Positions 1 to 6,024 of a stretch of DNA of 6,256 bases are shown in pieces (the first letter of the stretch is position 1; every line of letters starts with the position of its first letter). Below the pieces are notes generated by a model, which worked only from the letters and a program-made list of their open reading frames with translations, had not been told where the DNA came from and made no database searches. Made by a program: the position numbers and the translations under genes. The DNA is from Spirochaetales bacterium Spiro_01 (lineage in GTDB: Bacteria > Spirochaetota > Spirochaetia > Sphaerochaetales > Sphaerochaetaceae). The DNA is taken from assembly GCA_001604265.1 (NCBI GenBank), contig LVBC01000239.1, forward strand, positions 1-6,256, written 5' to 3'.

Positions 1-410
1 CAAAATTAGCATTAAAAAGCAGGTTTACCTCTGTTATCGCCTCAAAACAGGTTTGCAAATTCCAAATTCGTGCAGTTTTTCGATCTTCTGATACTTGTTG
101 GCCTGCAATTTCATACTTTATGATGGCCTCGAGTTCGGGGAAAGGAGTACTGGATAGCCTCTGTAGAAGGGCTGTATAACTCTGTATTGGCAACGATGAC
201 TTCGAGCTATGCAATCCTCTTCCTGAAGGAGCTGAAGTCGTTGCACATGGAAAAGACAGTATCCACGAGTTTCTGTCTGACCAAGCCCACAAACTCTTTT
301 TTGCGATTTTGATTTACTGATATGAAGTGGCCGTTCGTCAATACCTTTTCCAAGGATATTTGACAAGAGAATGTAAGGGGAAGACTTTCAGTTTTTCGGC
401 ACTTGACCAC
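1..410 (-). pseudogene. Decayed coding remnant of unknown function, running off the left edge
   Basis: Reading the minus strand from about 366, a protein-like stretch (including TNGHFISVNQNRKKEF and CNDFSSFRKRIA) ends at an in-frame TAG at 207-209. The same frame then continues with LEVIVANTELYSPSTEAIQY. Around the run of four C residues at 137-140, protein-like sequence moves to another frame (ELEAIIKYEIAGQQVSEDRK) that stays open to position 1. One nonsense codon plus one single-base shift would join these into a single polar, mostly helical-looking protein. I do not recognise the family. No convincing start or ribosome binding site is visible; 410 is only the outer limit set by a GTG codon, and the 382-470 inverted repeat overlaps that end. 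The pieces could instead be chance open frames in non-coding DNA. It lies on the same strand as the transposase and just downstream of it. Confidence 0.3.
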
Positions 411-470
411 TCTGATATACGTGGATTGGTTACCTACAGGTCAATGGTTCGCCAAAAACTCTGTCAGTCT
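382..470. repeat. Long nested imperfect inverted repeat (hairpin), possible structured RNA of the IS110 element
   Basis: Four arm pairs nest in order. AGACT (382-386) pairs with AGTCT (466-470). AGTTTTT (390-396) pairs with AAAAACT (454-460). GGC (398-400) pairs with GCC (451-453), with C397 bulged. TTGACC (403-408) pairs with GGTCAA (439-444). That gives 21 base pairs with small internal loops and a 30-base apical loop. The structure lies about 100 bases downstream of the transposase stop. IS1111-type members of the IS110 family are reported to encode a guide (bridge) RNA in that region, so a minus-strand structured RNA is a reasonable guess. It has no U-run placing it as a terminator and no recognisable RNA-family motif. 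The pairing is seen directly; the function is inference. Confidence 0.4.
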
Positions 471-565
471 AACAACGAGAATCAAGATTATTACAGTCTC
501 ATAGTAAAAGCGAAGATAGTTGAATCATGCACTTATGTCTTTCCCTTTACATTCAATCTATGATT

Positions 566-1696
566 TCAGGTAATGTTACCTGTCATCATACCCCATACAA
601 AGCAGGCAAGTTCTCTTGCTCCTGCTGCCGTAGCTACGTTCACATTCTTTCCATTTCTAGTTTCAAGATTGGTCGTCTTGTGTTTTATCCTTTGCCTGCA
701 TTTGTCAGCGTAGGCAACGACTTCCGGACTCTGCCCAGCCTGTCTCTCAACCAGACGAGCTGACTTGTTGTATACAGAAGATCTCTTGATTCCTTTGGTC
801 GCCTCAACCAGAAGCTTCCGGACACGGGAATTCCCGGTTTTCGTAATAGCTGTGTATCGTTGCCGTTGCCCGCTCGAATCCTGACCTGGAACAAGTCCAA
901 TGTAACTTGAAAAAGATTTGGCATCCGGAAATCTGTCGAAGTCGCCTATCTCACAGACTATTGAAAGAGCTGTATACGTCTCCACCCCTGTGAAACACAT
1001 GAGTTTGCCCACCTTGTCCTTGTATCTTTCGTCAGTGGTGGCTATCTGCTCTATCATGCTGTCCATCATCTGGATCTTGTTCTCAAGATCCTTGATGTCC
1101 TGCATGTAGGATTTGAGGGAATAGTTCAGGTATCCATCCTGAAGATCCAGCGTTTCAAGCCATTCCCAGTGTTTGTGTGTCCAGTAGCTTCCGCTGCCCG
1201 GATAAGTCTTCCCCAGACGCAACAGGAACGAAAGAAGGTACTGCTTGGCTTTCTTGAGCTCATTCTTCCTGGTGTTCCTGGTCCTTGTGAACTCTCTTGT
1301 GGAGATGTCCTTGTCATCAAGGATGTGGACACTCTTGTATGTATCGGTTGCCAGTGCTATTGCCAGCATTCTGGCATCCCGTCTATCTGTCTTGGTTCTC
1401 TCTCCCGGAGCTCTCTTTATGGTAGTCGGAGCCATCACATCGCACATGTATCCGGCTTTCTGCAGAGCCTTGCACAGGCCGTATCCTGTAGGACCGGCCT
1501 CGTAACCCGTTTGGACAGCGCAATCCCCAAGATTGAATTCCTTTATGGTTTTCCTGATTGCTTTGATAAGATGATTGGCTCCGGATGCTATTGTGCCTAT
1601 TTCATAATCGATCACAACATCATCAAGGCGCCCGAACATGTGGGCTGTGTTCGTATCCTTGTGGACATCGATTCCAATGTAGATTATTCTTTCCAT
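566..1696 (-). CDS. IS110-family transposase (DEDD recombinase with C-terminal Transposase_20 domain)
   Basis: The 376-residue protein catalyses site-specific excision and insertion of its own element through a RuvC-like DEDD domain plus a serine-containing C-terminal domain. The N-terminal domain shows GIDVHKD with D10, YEAGP with E66, and KTDRRDA with D104 and D107, which are the four acidic residues expected of the family. A helical linker with many Lys and Glu residues follows at about 130-225. The C-terminal domain (about 230-340) has the motif SSGQRQRYTAITKTGNSRVR, where S274 or S275 is the probable nucleophile. Length and both domains are complete, so the enzyme looks active. I chose the start at 1696 because GGAGG (1706-1702) lies five bases upstream; an in-frame ATG at 1714 would add six residues and has no such site. 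Family members act with a structured guide RNA encoded in the element. The last codons and the stop lie in the 567-582 palindrome. Confidence 0.95.
   Translation of the reverse strand: MERIIYIGIDVHKDTNTAHMFGRLDDVVIDYEIGTIASGANHLIKAIRKTIKEFNLGDCAVQTGYEAGPTGYGLCKALQKAGYMCDVMAPTTIKRAPGERTKTDRRDARMLAIALATDTYKSVHILDDKDISTREFTRTRNTRKNELKKAKQYLLSFLLRLGKTYPGSGSYWTHKHWEWLETLDLQDGYLNYSLKSYMQDIKDLENKIQMMDSMIEQIATTDERYKDKVGKLMCFTGVETYTALSIVCEIGDFDRFPDAKSFSSYIGLVPGQDSSGQRQRYTAITKTGNSRVRKLLVEATKGIKRSSVYNKSARLVERQAGQSPEVVAYADKCRQRIKHKTTNLETRNGKNVNVATAAGARELACFVWGMMTGNIT
567..582. repeat. 16-bp near-perfect palindrome at the end of the transposase gene
   Basis: CAGGTAA (567-573) and TTACCTG (576-582) are exact reverse complements separated by two bases. 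The site covers the last codons of the transposase and most of its TGA stop. A related partial site, TTACCTACAGGTCA, lies at 430-443. With a two-base spacer it is too tight for an RNA hairpin of all seven pairs, and no T-run follows on the minus strand, so it is not a normal terminator. It could be a protein site or chance. Confidence 0.3.
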
Positions 1697-1701
1697 AGTG
1701 A

Positions 1702-1706
1702 CCTCC
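1702..1706 (-). promoter_or_regulatory. Transposase ribosome binding site
   Basis: The minus strand reads GCGGAGGTCACTATG, a GGAGG core five bases before the ATG at 1696. This decides the start against the upstream in-frame ATG at 1714. The same ten bases form one arm of the 1697-1794 inverted repeat. Confidence 0.8.
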
Positions 1707-1710
1707 GCTT

Positions 1711-1731
1711 GCATGTGCTAAGGCAACATGC
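1711..1731. repeat. Hairpin in the transposase leader
   Basis: GCATGTGC (1711-1718) pairs with GCA-ACATGC (1723-1731), giving eight pairs with A1725 bulged and a TAAG loop. It falls between the proposed minus-strand promoter and the transposase ribosome binding site, so it would sit in the 5' leader of the transposase mRNA. There is no U-run, so it is not a terminator. It may stabilise the leader, or act as the spacer stem between the arms of the larger 1697-1794 repeat. Confidence 0.4.
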
Positions 1732-1749
1732 TCAGTTGTATTCATCCTA

Positions 1750-1778
1750 AGTATGCTACCGAATTCACGTCTTTGCAA
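1750..1778 (-). promoter_or_regulatory. Weak candidate promoter for the transposase
   Basis: On the minus strand TTGCAA (1778-1773) is followed after 17 bases by CATACT (1755-1750). Each hexamer matches the sigma-70 consensus at four of six positions. Transcription would start near 1743, inside the outer arm of the 1697-1794 inverted repeat, so normal transcripts would leave the transposase ribosome binding site open. The weak match is typical of transposase promoters. Not proven. Confidence 0.3.
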
Positions 1779-3354
1779 AACTCAGGAGGTCACTTCATAT
1801 TGTCTAACTCTTGCAATGATTGCTCTTGTTGCATCATTGGTCTTCGCTCAGGGTGCTGACGAGAACAAGGCAGCAGAAGATAAGGGCCTTACACACATCG
1901 AGATGTGGTATGCTGCTACTGCTACCGAAGTCGGTCCTCTCCCAGATGACTGGGTAGGCTACCAGAGACTCAGAGATGAGCTGAACATCGAACTCGAGGC
2001 CAGCACTCTTCCATCCTCTGCAACAGACAGAGACATGAAGATCATGGCCGCTGCAGCTGCTGACCAGCTTCCTGATCTGATCAACCTCATCTCCAGAGAG
2101 TCCTTCCTTCAGCTCGTTGACAGAGGTCTCGTAGGAGAGGTAGGCGATCTGTACCAGTACATGCCAGAGAGACAGAAGATCATGTTCGGCGAAACTGCCA
2201 TGAAATACACCACAATCAATGGCAAGAACTATGGCTTTGCTGTTCCAGGCGGTATCGGCAGGAACGAAGGGCTTCTCATCAGAAAGGACTGGCTTGACAA
2301 CCTCGGCCTCAAGGTCCCAACAACTCTCGACGAGCTGTACGATGTAATGTATGCATTCACCTTCAAGGATCCAGATGGAAACGGCAAGGACGATACATAC
2401 GGCTATGGCTGCTTCGTAGAGCAGTACAACTATGAGATCTACCCAGGCAGAAGGCTCGAGCCTATCATGGGTGCATTCGGTGTCGAGGGAACCTGGAATC
2501 TTACAGCCGAAAACTTCGGTCTCCAGATCTTCAAGCCAGAGTACTACGACTTCATGGTCTTCATGAAGAAGATGATCGACACTGGCGTCATCGATCCGAA
2601 CTGGATGGCATACAAGAAGGATGACTTCAGAGCTGCATGGAAGCAGGGCAAGTTCGGTATCTTCCGCGAGCAGAACTCCGCTTACGCATCCCAGAACAAC
2701 TTCACACCGTTCGACAAGAACTTCCCTAACGCATCCTTCATCATCCTCGACCCACCAGTAGGTCCTACCGGAAAGTCCTCTGTCGGTCCTGGCCTCTCTC
2801 CATTCAGAGTATGGGTCATCTCCGAGAGAGCTATCGAAGAGGGCAAGGGTCCAAAGATCGCTGAGTTCTTCGACTGGGTAGGTGCTGGTGACGGCTACAT
2901 GCTCTGCTACTTCGGAACCGAAGGTGTTCAGTACAAGATGGGCGAGAATGGTATCCCAGTATCCCTCGAAGGCGACCTCGGCTTCAACGGACCAAAGGGA
3001 CAGACCTACATCCAGCTCAGGAACATGGCTTCCAACTTCAACTCCGAGACCGAGCTTCTTGCAAGATATCCGGTCTGGACCAGACAGAACGGTACTCAGA
3101 TGTCCGCTTACTGGGTCCTCAAGGAGATGCAGGGCAAGAAGTGGACCGATGCAGTCGGTATGGACTCAATGCCTGTTCCAAGTGGCGACCTCAAGACCTT
3201 CTACGAGCAGGGACTTGCTGAGTTCCTCGCAGGAAAGAGAGAGCTTACTCCAGAGAACTGGAAGACCTTCCTCGACCAGCTCACCAAGCTCGGTGCAAAG
3301 GATTGGGAAGCAAAGGGTCTCGAATTCGCAAAGGCCAACAGCATTCTCAAGTAA
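1753..3354 (+). CDS. Extracellular solute-binding protein of an ABC sugar/oligosaccharide importer, 5' end disrupted
   Basis: This is a periplasmic or exported family 1 solute-binding protein (LplA/AlgQ-like, the large 500-residue type) that would hand oligosaccharides to a CUT1-type permease. In the 533-codon frame, hydrophobic residues LTLAMIALVASLVFA (about 18-32) form a signal-peptide core ending at a signal peptidase I site VFA-QG; there is no lipobox cysteine. The segment MKIMAAAAADQLPDLINLIS (95-114) is typical of the family. DPDGNGKDD (206-214) is a calcium-loop motif like that of the alginate-binding AlgQ proteins. The C-terminus is complete. The start is doubtful: residues 1-17 (MLPNSRLCK onward) are not a normal signal n-region, and no Shine-Dalgarno sequence precedes 1753. 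AGGAGG at 1784-1789 points to about 1795-1802, where no in-frame start exists. ATG 1816 is in frame but 26 bases from that site. I infer that the insertion replaced the true start. Codon use is strongly biased (AAG for Lys, CCA for Pro, AGA for Arg), as in a highly expressed gene. No permease gene is adjacent. Confidence 0.85.
   Translation: MLPNSRLCKTQEVTSYCLTLAMIALVASLVFAQGADENKAAEDKGLTHIEMWYAATATEVGPLPDDWVGYQRLRDELNIELEASTLPSSATDRDMKIMAAAAADQLPDLINLISRESFLQLVDRGLVGEVGDLYQYMPERQKIMFGETAMKYTTINGKNYGFAVPGGIGRNEGLLIRKDWLDNLGLKVPTTLDELYDVMYAFTFKDPDGNGKDDTYGYGCFVEQYNYEIYPGRRLEPIMGAFGVEGTWNLTAENFGLQIFKPEYYDFMVFMKKMIDTGVIDPNWMAYKKDDFRAAWKQGKFGIFREQNSAYASQNNFTPFDKNFPNASFIILDPPVGPTGKSSVGPGLSPFRVWVISERAIEEGKGPKIAEFFDWVGAGDGYMLCYFGTEGVQYKMGENGIPVSLEGDLGFNGPKGQTYIQLRNMASNFNSETELLARYPVWTRQNGTQMSAYWVLKEMQGKKWTDAVGMDSMPVPSGDLKTFYEQGLAEFLAGKRELTPENWKTFLDQLTKLGAKDWEAKGLEFAKANSILK
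1784..1789 (+). promoter_or_regulatory. Shine-Dalgarno-like AGGAGG without a usable in-frame start
   Basis: AGGAGG matches the 16S rRNA tail well. At normal spacing the only start-like codon is TTG at 1800, which is out of frame with the binding protein and gives a 19-codon peptide (LSNSCNDCSCC onward) ending in TGA. The site may be a relic of the binding protein's own ribosome binding site, or part of the insertion-sequence end, because GGAGGTCACT is shared with the transposase site in inverted orientation. Confidence 0.4.
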
Positions 3355-3374
3355 TATTCTTATAAGGTATCATG

Positions 3375-3402
3375 GATGCGACCTGGGTCTCCGGGTCGCA
3401 TC
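3375..3402 (+). terminator. Intercistronic hairpin, partial terminator or mRNA-stabilising stem
   Basis: GATGCGACC (3375-3383) and GGTCGCATC (3394-3402) form a perfect nine-pair, GC-rich stem with a ten-base loop, followed by GTCTTTAT. It begins 21 bases after the binding-protein stop. The short, broken T-tract suggests incomplete termination. Such stems between a binding-protein gene and the next gene commonly raise the amount of the first product over the rest, as in the malE-malF intercistronic region. Confidence 0.75.
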
Positions 3403-3417
3403 GTCTTTATCTGAAAC

Positions 3418-3422
3418 AGGAG
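3418..3422 (+). promoter_or_regulatory. Ribosome binding site of the enolase-superfamily gene
   Basis: AGGAG lies six bases before the ATG at 3429. This decides the start, since an in-frame ATG at 3372 would add 19 residues encoded by the intercistronic hairpin and has no ribosome binding site. Confidence 0.8.
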
Positions 3423-3428
3423 AAACAG

Positions 3429-4625
3429 ATGTATACAGTACACAAGGATTTCCACCCATGGCACGAAGTAGATGAGAAGAAGCTCGATGAGGTCCTCTAT
3501 GGCAGTATGCTGGATCTGTCCGGCCTCGATAGGCCCCTGGTGATCAAGAAGATCGAGTACCTCTACAACAATGGCTTCTACCTTGTCAGGACCACGACGG
3601 AGGATGGCCATGTGGGAGTTGCAGTTCCGACAAAGCGCATAGACCTTGCCGAATCCCTGCTGTATAGATGTGTTGCTCCATATTTCATTGGAAAGGATGC
3701 GCGCGACATCGAGGCCCTTGTAGATGGGGTCTATGTCTGGAAGTCCAACTACAAGCTTGCAGGACTGCCATTCTTCATCGCGCTTTCTGCAATCGAGACG
3801 AGCATTCTCGACCTGCTTGGAAAGGCCAGGGGAGTTACGGTCGGCGAGCTATTCGGAAAGCGCATCAAGGAGAGTGTCAACATCTACTACGCAAGCGGAA
3901 ACAGGCAGACAACGCCAGAGGAGGAGCTCGAGATACTGGCAAGAAAGGTCGCAGAGTGCGGAGCAAGGGCAATAAAGTTCAAGATCGGAGGCAGGATGAG
4001 CAGGAATGCGGATTCCATTGCCAACAGAAGCGAGGAGCTTATACGCCTGACGAGAGAGTACTTCGGCCCGGATATGATAATCCACGCAGATGGCAACGGC
4101 TCATACGATGTTCAGACTGCACTGCGCTATGCAAGGATCCTCGAGGAGATCAACGCCTACTTCTACGAGGAGCCATGCCCCTTCGATGACCTCGATTCCA
4201 CAAGAGAGGTCACAGTGAACTGCACTATCCCTCTTGCCTTCGGCGAGCAGGAGACCAGCCTGAACCGCTTCAAGTGGCTTGTCAAGAACCATGGCTGCGA
4301 TGTGATCCAGCCGGATATCCTCTACAACGGAGGACTTATCAGGACGACAAGGGTCGCAAGGATGGCAGAGCTTGCCGGCATGAGTGTCACTCCTCACGTT
4401 TCCGATGGCTTTGGATTCATCTATATCCTGCATTTCTCATCGTACACACCGAATATAGGAAACTATCAGGAGATGAAGACCGGACTGAAGGAGACTAATG
4501 AGTTCCTCGATGGACATATAGTACTCAAGGATGGAAAGCTCAATATTCCGACACTTCCAGGCTTTGGAATAAGAGAGGACCACCCTCTTGTCAGGAAGGC
4601 GGTCCTCCTCAGGGAGTTCCACTGA
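3429..4625 (+). CDS. Enolase-superfamily (mandelate racemase subgroup) acid-sugar dehydratase-like enzyme
   Basis: This 398-residue cytoplasmic enzyme should abstract a proton next to a carboxylate in a magnesium site, most likely to dehydrate a sugar acid. The N-terminal capping domain covers about 35-150. The barrel follows with the KFK motif (K183, K185), metal ligands D221 (in HADGNGSY, with N223), E247 or E248 (YEEP) and E273 (FGEQE), then D296 (IQPDI) and H323 (TPHVSD) as the His-Asp dyad, and E348 (YQEMK). These are all the residues expected of an active member of the mandelate racemase subgroup. The subgroup includes galactonate, gluconate, rhamnonate, fuconate and galactarate/talarate dehydratases; the motifs do not tell me which. 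A galactonate, galactarate or rhamnonate type fits the pectin context. It follows the binding-protein gene by 74 bases and probably shares its transcript past the 3375-3402 hairpin. Its stop is two bases from that of the convergent GH28 gene. Confidence 0.88.
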   Translation: MYTVHKDFHPWHEVDEKKLDEVLYGSMLDLSGLDRPLVIKKIEYLYNNGFYLVRTTTEDGHVGVAVPTKRIDLAESLLYRCVAPYFIGKDARDIEALVDGVYVWKSNYKLAGLPFFIALSAIETSILDLLGKARGVTVGELFGKRIKESVNIYYASGNRQTTPEEELEILARKVAECGARAIKFKIGGRMSRNADSIANRSEELIRLTREYFGPDMIIHADGNGSYDVQTALRYARILEEINAYFYEEPCPFDDLDSTREVTVNCTIPLAFGEQETSLNRFKWLVKNHGCDVIQPDILYNGGLIRTTRVARMAELAGMSVTPHVSDGFGFIYILHFSSYTPNIGNYQEMKTGLKETNEFLDGHIVLKDGKLNIPTLPGFGIREDHPLVRKAVLLREFH

Positions 4626-4627
4626 TT

Positions 4628-5953
4628 TCAGCTCTCGTCGATCATCAGGGGTTCCACGTTGGTGCTTACATTCTCCAGCGTCACATCGGCATTCCTTACT
4701 CTTATTCCAGTATAGGTGGTCTCGGGAAGGCCCTTTGTCATCTCTATCTCGAGTGTTGGATCCGGACTCTGCACAGTTGAAAGCCTCGCATTCGATATCT
4801 TCACATTTGTTATCGGTCGCTCTGGAAGGCCGACTATGAAGCCGACGGAGCCTCTGCAGTTGGTCGCTTCGACATTCTCTATCGTGATATTCGAGATTTC
4901 AGGAGTCGCGATGTCCACTGGCTGCTTCTCAAGCGAGTAGAGGGCAGGGTCATCAGAACCCCACTTGTAGTACATGTTCAGAGTGATCGGACAGATGACA
5001 TCGTCCATGTATGTGTTCCTCACCTGGATGTTGTCGATGTGGCCGCCTCGTCCTCTCCTTGTCTTGATCCTGATTCCTCTGTCGGTCGAGAGGAAGCGGC
5101 AATCATCGACTACTACATTCCTCACTCCGGCTGCTGTTTCGGAGCCGATGACGAAGCCTCCATGGGCCTGCTTTACTGTGCAGCCGCTTATCCTTACATC
5201 GGTAGTCGGTCTTGCTGCCCTGATGCCATCCATTCCACTGCCGCTCTTGAGTGCGATTCCATCATCACCGACATCGACAAGGCAATTCCTTATTTCGACG
5301 TGAGTGCAGCACTCGACATCGATGCCATCCGTGTTCGGAGTGAGGTATGGATTGATTATGCTGACATTCTCTATATGTAGATAATCTGTATATATAGGGT
5401 GCAGCGTCCAGAAGGGGCTGCCGGTCAGGAGGAAGTCCTTCAGTGTCACATTCTTCGACTTGAAGACCTGAAGCAGTGGTGGTCTGAGGAACTGGCACTG
5501 TCTGCCGCCACCGCCACCTGGCTGGTTCCTGTAATCCGGATTCAGCGCTGCAAGCCTTTTCTCAAGTTCGGTCTCCGGCTCTGGCTGTACGGCCCTCCTG
5601 TCGTAGATGTAATCCCACCACCTCTTTCCCGAGCCATCGATGGTTCCCTTTCCCTCGATCGTTACATTCTCGGCCTCGTTGATCCAGATGAGAGGGTGGA
5701 GGCAGTAGCAGTCGACGCCTTCCCAGTGCGAGAATACAGGGCTGTAGGAGTCGAAGTCGTCTATGAATTGAAGTCTTGTCCCTTCAAGGAGACGGATATG
5801 GGCTCCGGAAGGGATCGAGATTGGTCCTGTAAGGCAGGTTCCTGGCCCGATTTCAAGTATCTCCTTTCCGCTTGTGCTTTCTATGGCCCTTTGAAGGTTT
5901 TCAGTGTTTACAGATGTGCCGTCGTAGACGACGCCGAAGTGCGATGCATTCAT
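4628..5953 (-). CDS. Glycoside hydrolase family 28, polygalacturonase-type, intracellular
   Basis: The 441-residue right-handed beta-helix enzyme should hydrolyse alpha-1,4 galacturonosyl bonds, or rhamnogalacturonan linkages, in pectin oligomers. GH28 signatures appear in order: NTDG (207-210, D209), GDD (229-231, both Asp), H264 in QAHGGFVIGSE, and RIK (295-297). D209, D230 and D231 are the usual catalytic acids. Repeated short strands with Asn, Val and Ile (such as NVTIEG, NVTLKD, NITIEN, NVKISN) are helix rungs. There is no signal peptide: the protein begins MNASHFGVVYDGTS. It therefore probably acts in the cytoplasm on imported oligomers, like the exo-acting bacterial enzymes. A Gly5 run (146-150) lies in a loop before the active-site rungs. 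The start at 5953 has AGGAGG six bases upstream; an ATG at 5983 would add ten residues and lacks a site. It converges on the dehydratase gene. Exo or endo action and the exact substrate remain open. Confidence 0.92.
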   Translation of the reverse strand: MNASHFGVVYDGTSVNTENLQRAIESTSGKEILEIGPGTCLTGPISIPSGAHIRLLEGTRLQFIDDFDSYSPVFSHWEGVDCYCLHPLIWINEAENVTIEGKGTIDGSGKRWWDYIYDRRAVQPEPETELEKRLAALNPDYRNQPGGGGGRQCQFLRPPLLQVFKSKNVTLKDFLLTGSPFWTLHPIYTDYLHIENVSIINPYLTPNTDGIDVECCTHVEIRNCLVDVGDDGIALKSGSGMDGIRAARPTTDVRISGCTVKQAHGGFVIGSETAAGVRNVVVDDCRFLSTDRGIRIKTRRGRGGHIDNIQVRNTYMDDVICPITLNMYYKWGSDDPALYSLEKQPVDIATPEISNITIENVEATNCRGSVGFIVGLPERPITNVKISNARLSTVQSPDPTLEIEMTKGLPETTYTGIRVRNADVTLENVSTNVEPLMIDES

Positions 5954-5959
5954 TTTCGT

Positions 5960-5965
5960 CCTCCT
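5960..5965 (-). promoter_or_regulatory. Ribosome binding site of the GH28 gene
   Basis: The minus strand reads AAAGGAGGACGAAAATG, with the AGGAGG core six bases before the ATG at 5953. It is a strong site and supports this start over the in-frame ATG at 5983. Confidence 0.85.
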
Positions 5966-6024
5966 TTCTGAAGTATGATACATTCGTTTTCGCCATATTC
6001 CTATGCCTATCTTCCTCGCTTACT

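Larger units (their letters stand above)
1697..1794. repeat. 10-bp inverted repeat that includes the transposase ribosome binding site
   Basis: AGTGACCTCC (1697-1706) and GGAGGTCACT (1785-1794) are exact reverse complements separated by 78 bases. On the minus strand the inner arm is the transposase Shine-Dalgarno sequence plus the five bases up to its ATG. A minus-strand transcript begun beyond 1794 would contain both arms and could pair them, hiding the ribosome binding site. A transcript begun at the internal promoter (1750-1778) would lack the outer arm. IS10 and IS50 are known to protect themselves from read-through translation in this way; applying it here is inference. Confidence 0.5.
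467..1808 (-). mobile_element. IS110-family insertion sequence; both ends approximate
   Basis: The element is defined by its intact DEDD transposase (566-1696). The right limit is set by the abrupt change, at about 1795-1802, from non-coding sequence to the conserved signal-peptide codons of the next gene. The left limit is not clear. The boundaries given are the outer edges of a 7-bp direct repeat, GTCTAAC (467-473 and 1802-1808), which would make an element body of about 1.33 kb, a normal size for IS110. IS110 elements usually lack terminal inverted repeats and make little or no target duplication, so this repeat may be chance. Short sequence before the transposase (about 100 bases) and a longer non-coding stretch after it resemble the IS1111 subgroup layout, but I found no subterminal inverted repeats that confirm it. 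Confidence 0.55.

Noticed and set aside
421..473. A GTG-initiated leader (VDWLPTGQWFAKNSVS) that would join the binding protein if the element 474-1801 were removed
   Set aside because: The joined frame is open, but there is no ribosome binding site before 421 and the leader is not a signal n-region, so it does not convincingly restore the gene.
1..565. CRISPR array, tRNA or rRNA
   Set aside because: No regularly spaced repeats and no cloverleaf or rRNA-like sequence were found here or elsewhere in the window.
1169..1750. A 193-codon open frame on the plus strand opposite the transposase
   Set aside because: It is a shadow of the transposase: no ribosome binding site, no recognisable domain, and the opposite strand carries all DEDD motifs.
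3372..3428. A longer N-terminus for the dehydratase starting MDATWVSGSHRLY
   Set aside because: These codons are the intercistronic hairpin; no ribosome binding site precedes 3372, while 3429 has AGGAG at ideal spacing.
2882..3475. A 197-codon plus-strand frame overlapping the end of the binding protein and the intercistronic hairpin
   Set aside because: Its Ser/Arg/Thr-rich translation is typical of an out-of-frame reading of the biased binding-protein codons, and it runs through the hairpin and into the next gene.
5399..5971. A 190-codon plus-strand frame opposite the GH28 5' half
   Set aside because: It is antisense to a gene with clear GH28 motifs and has no start signals.
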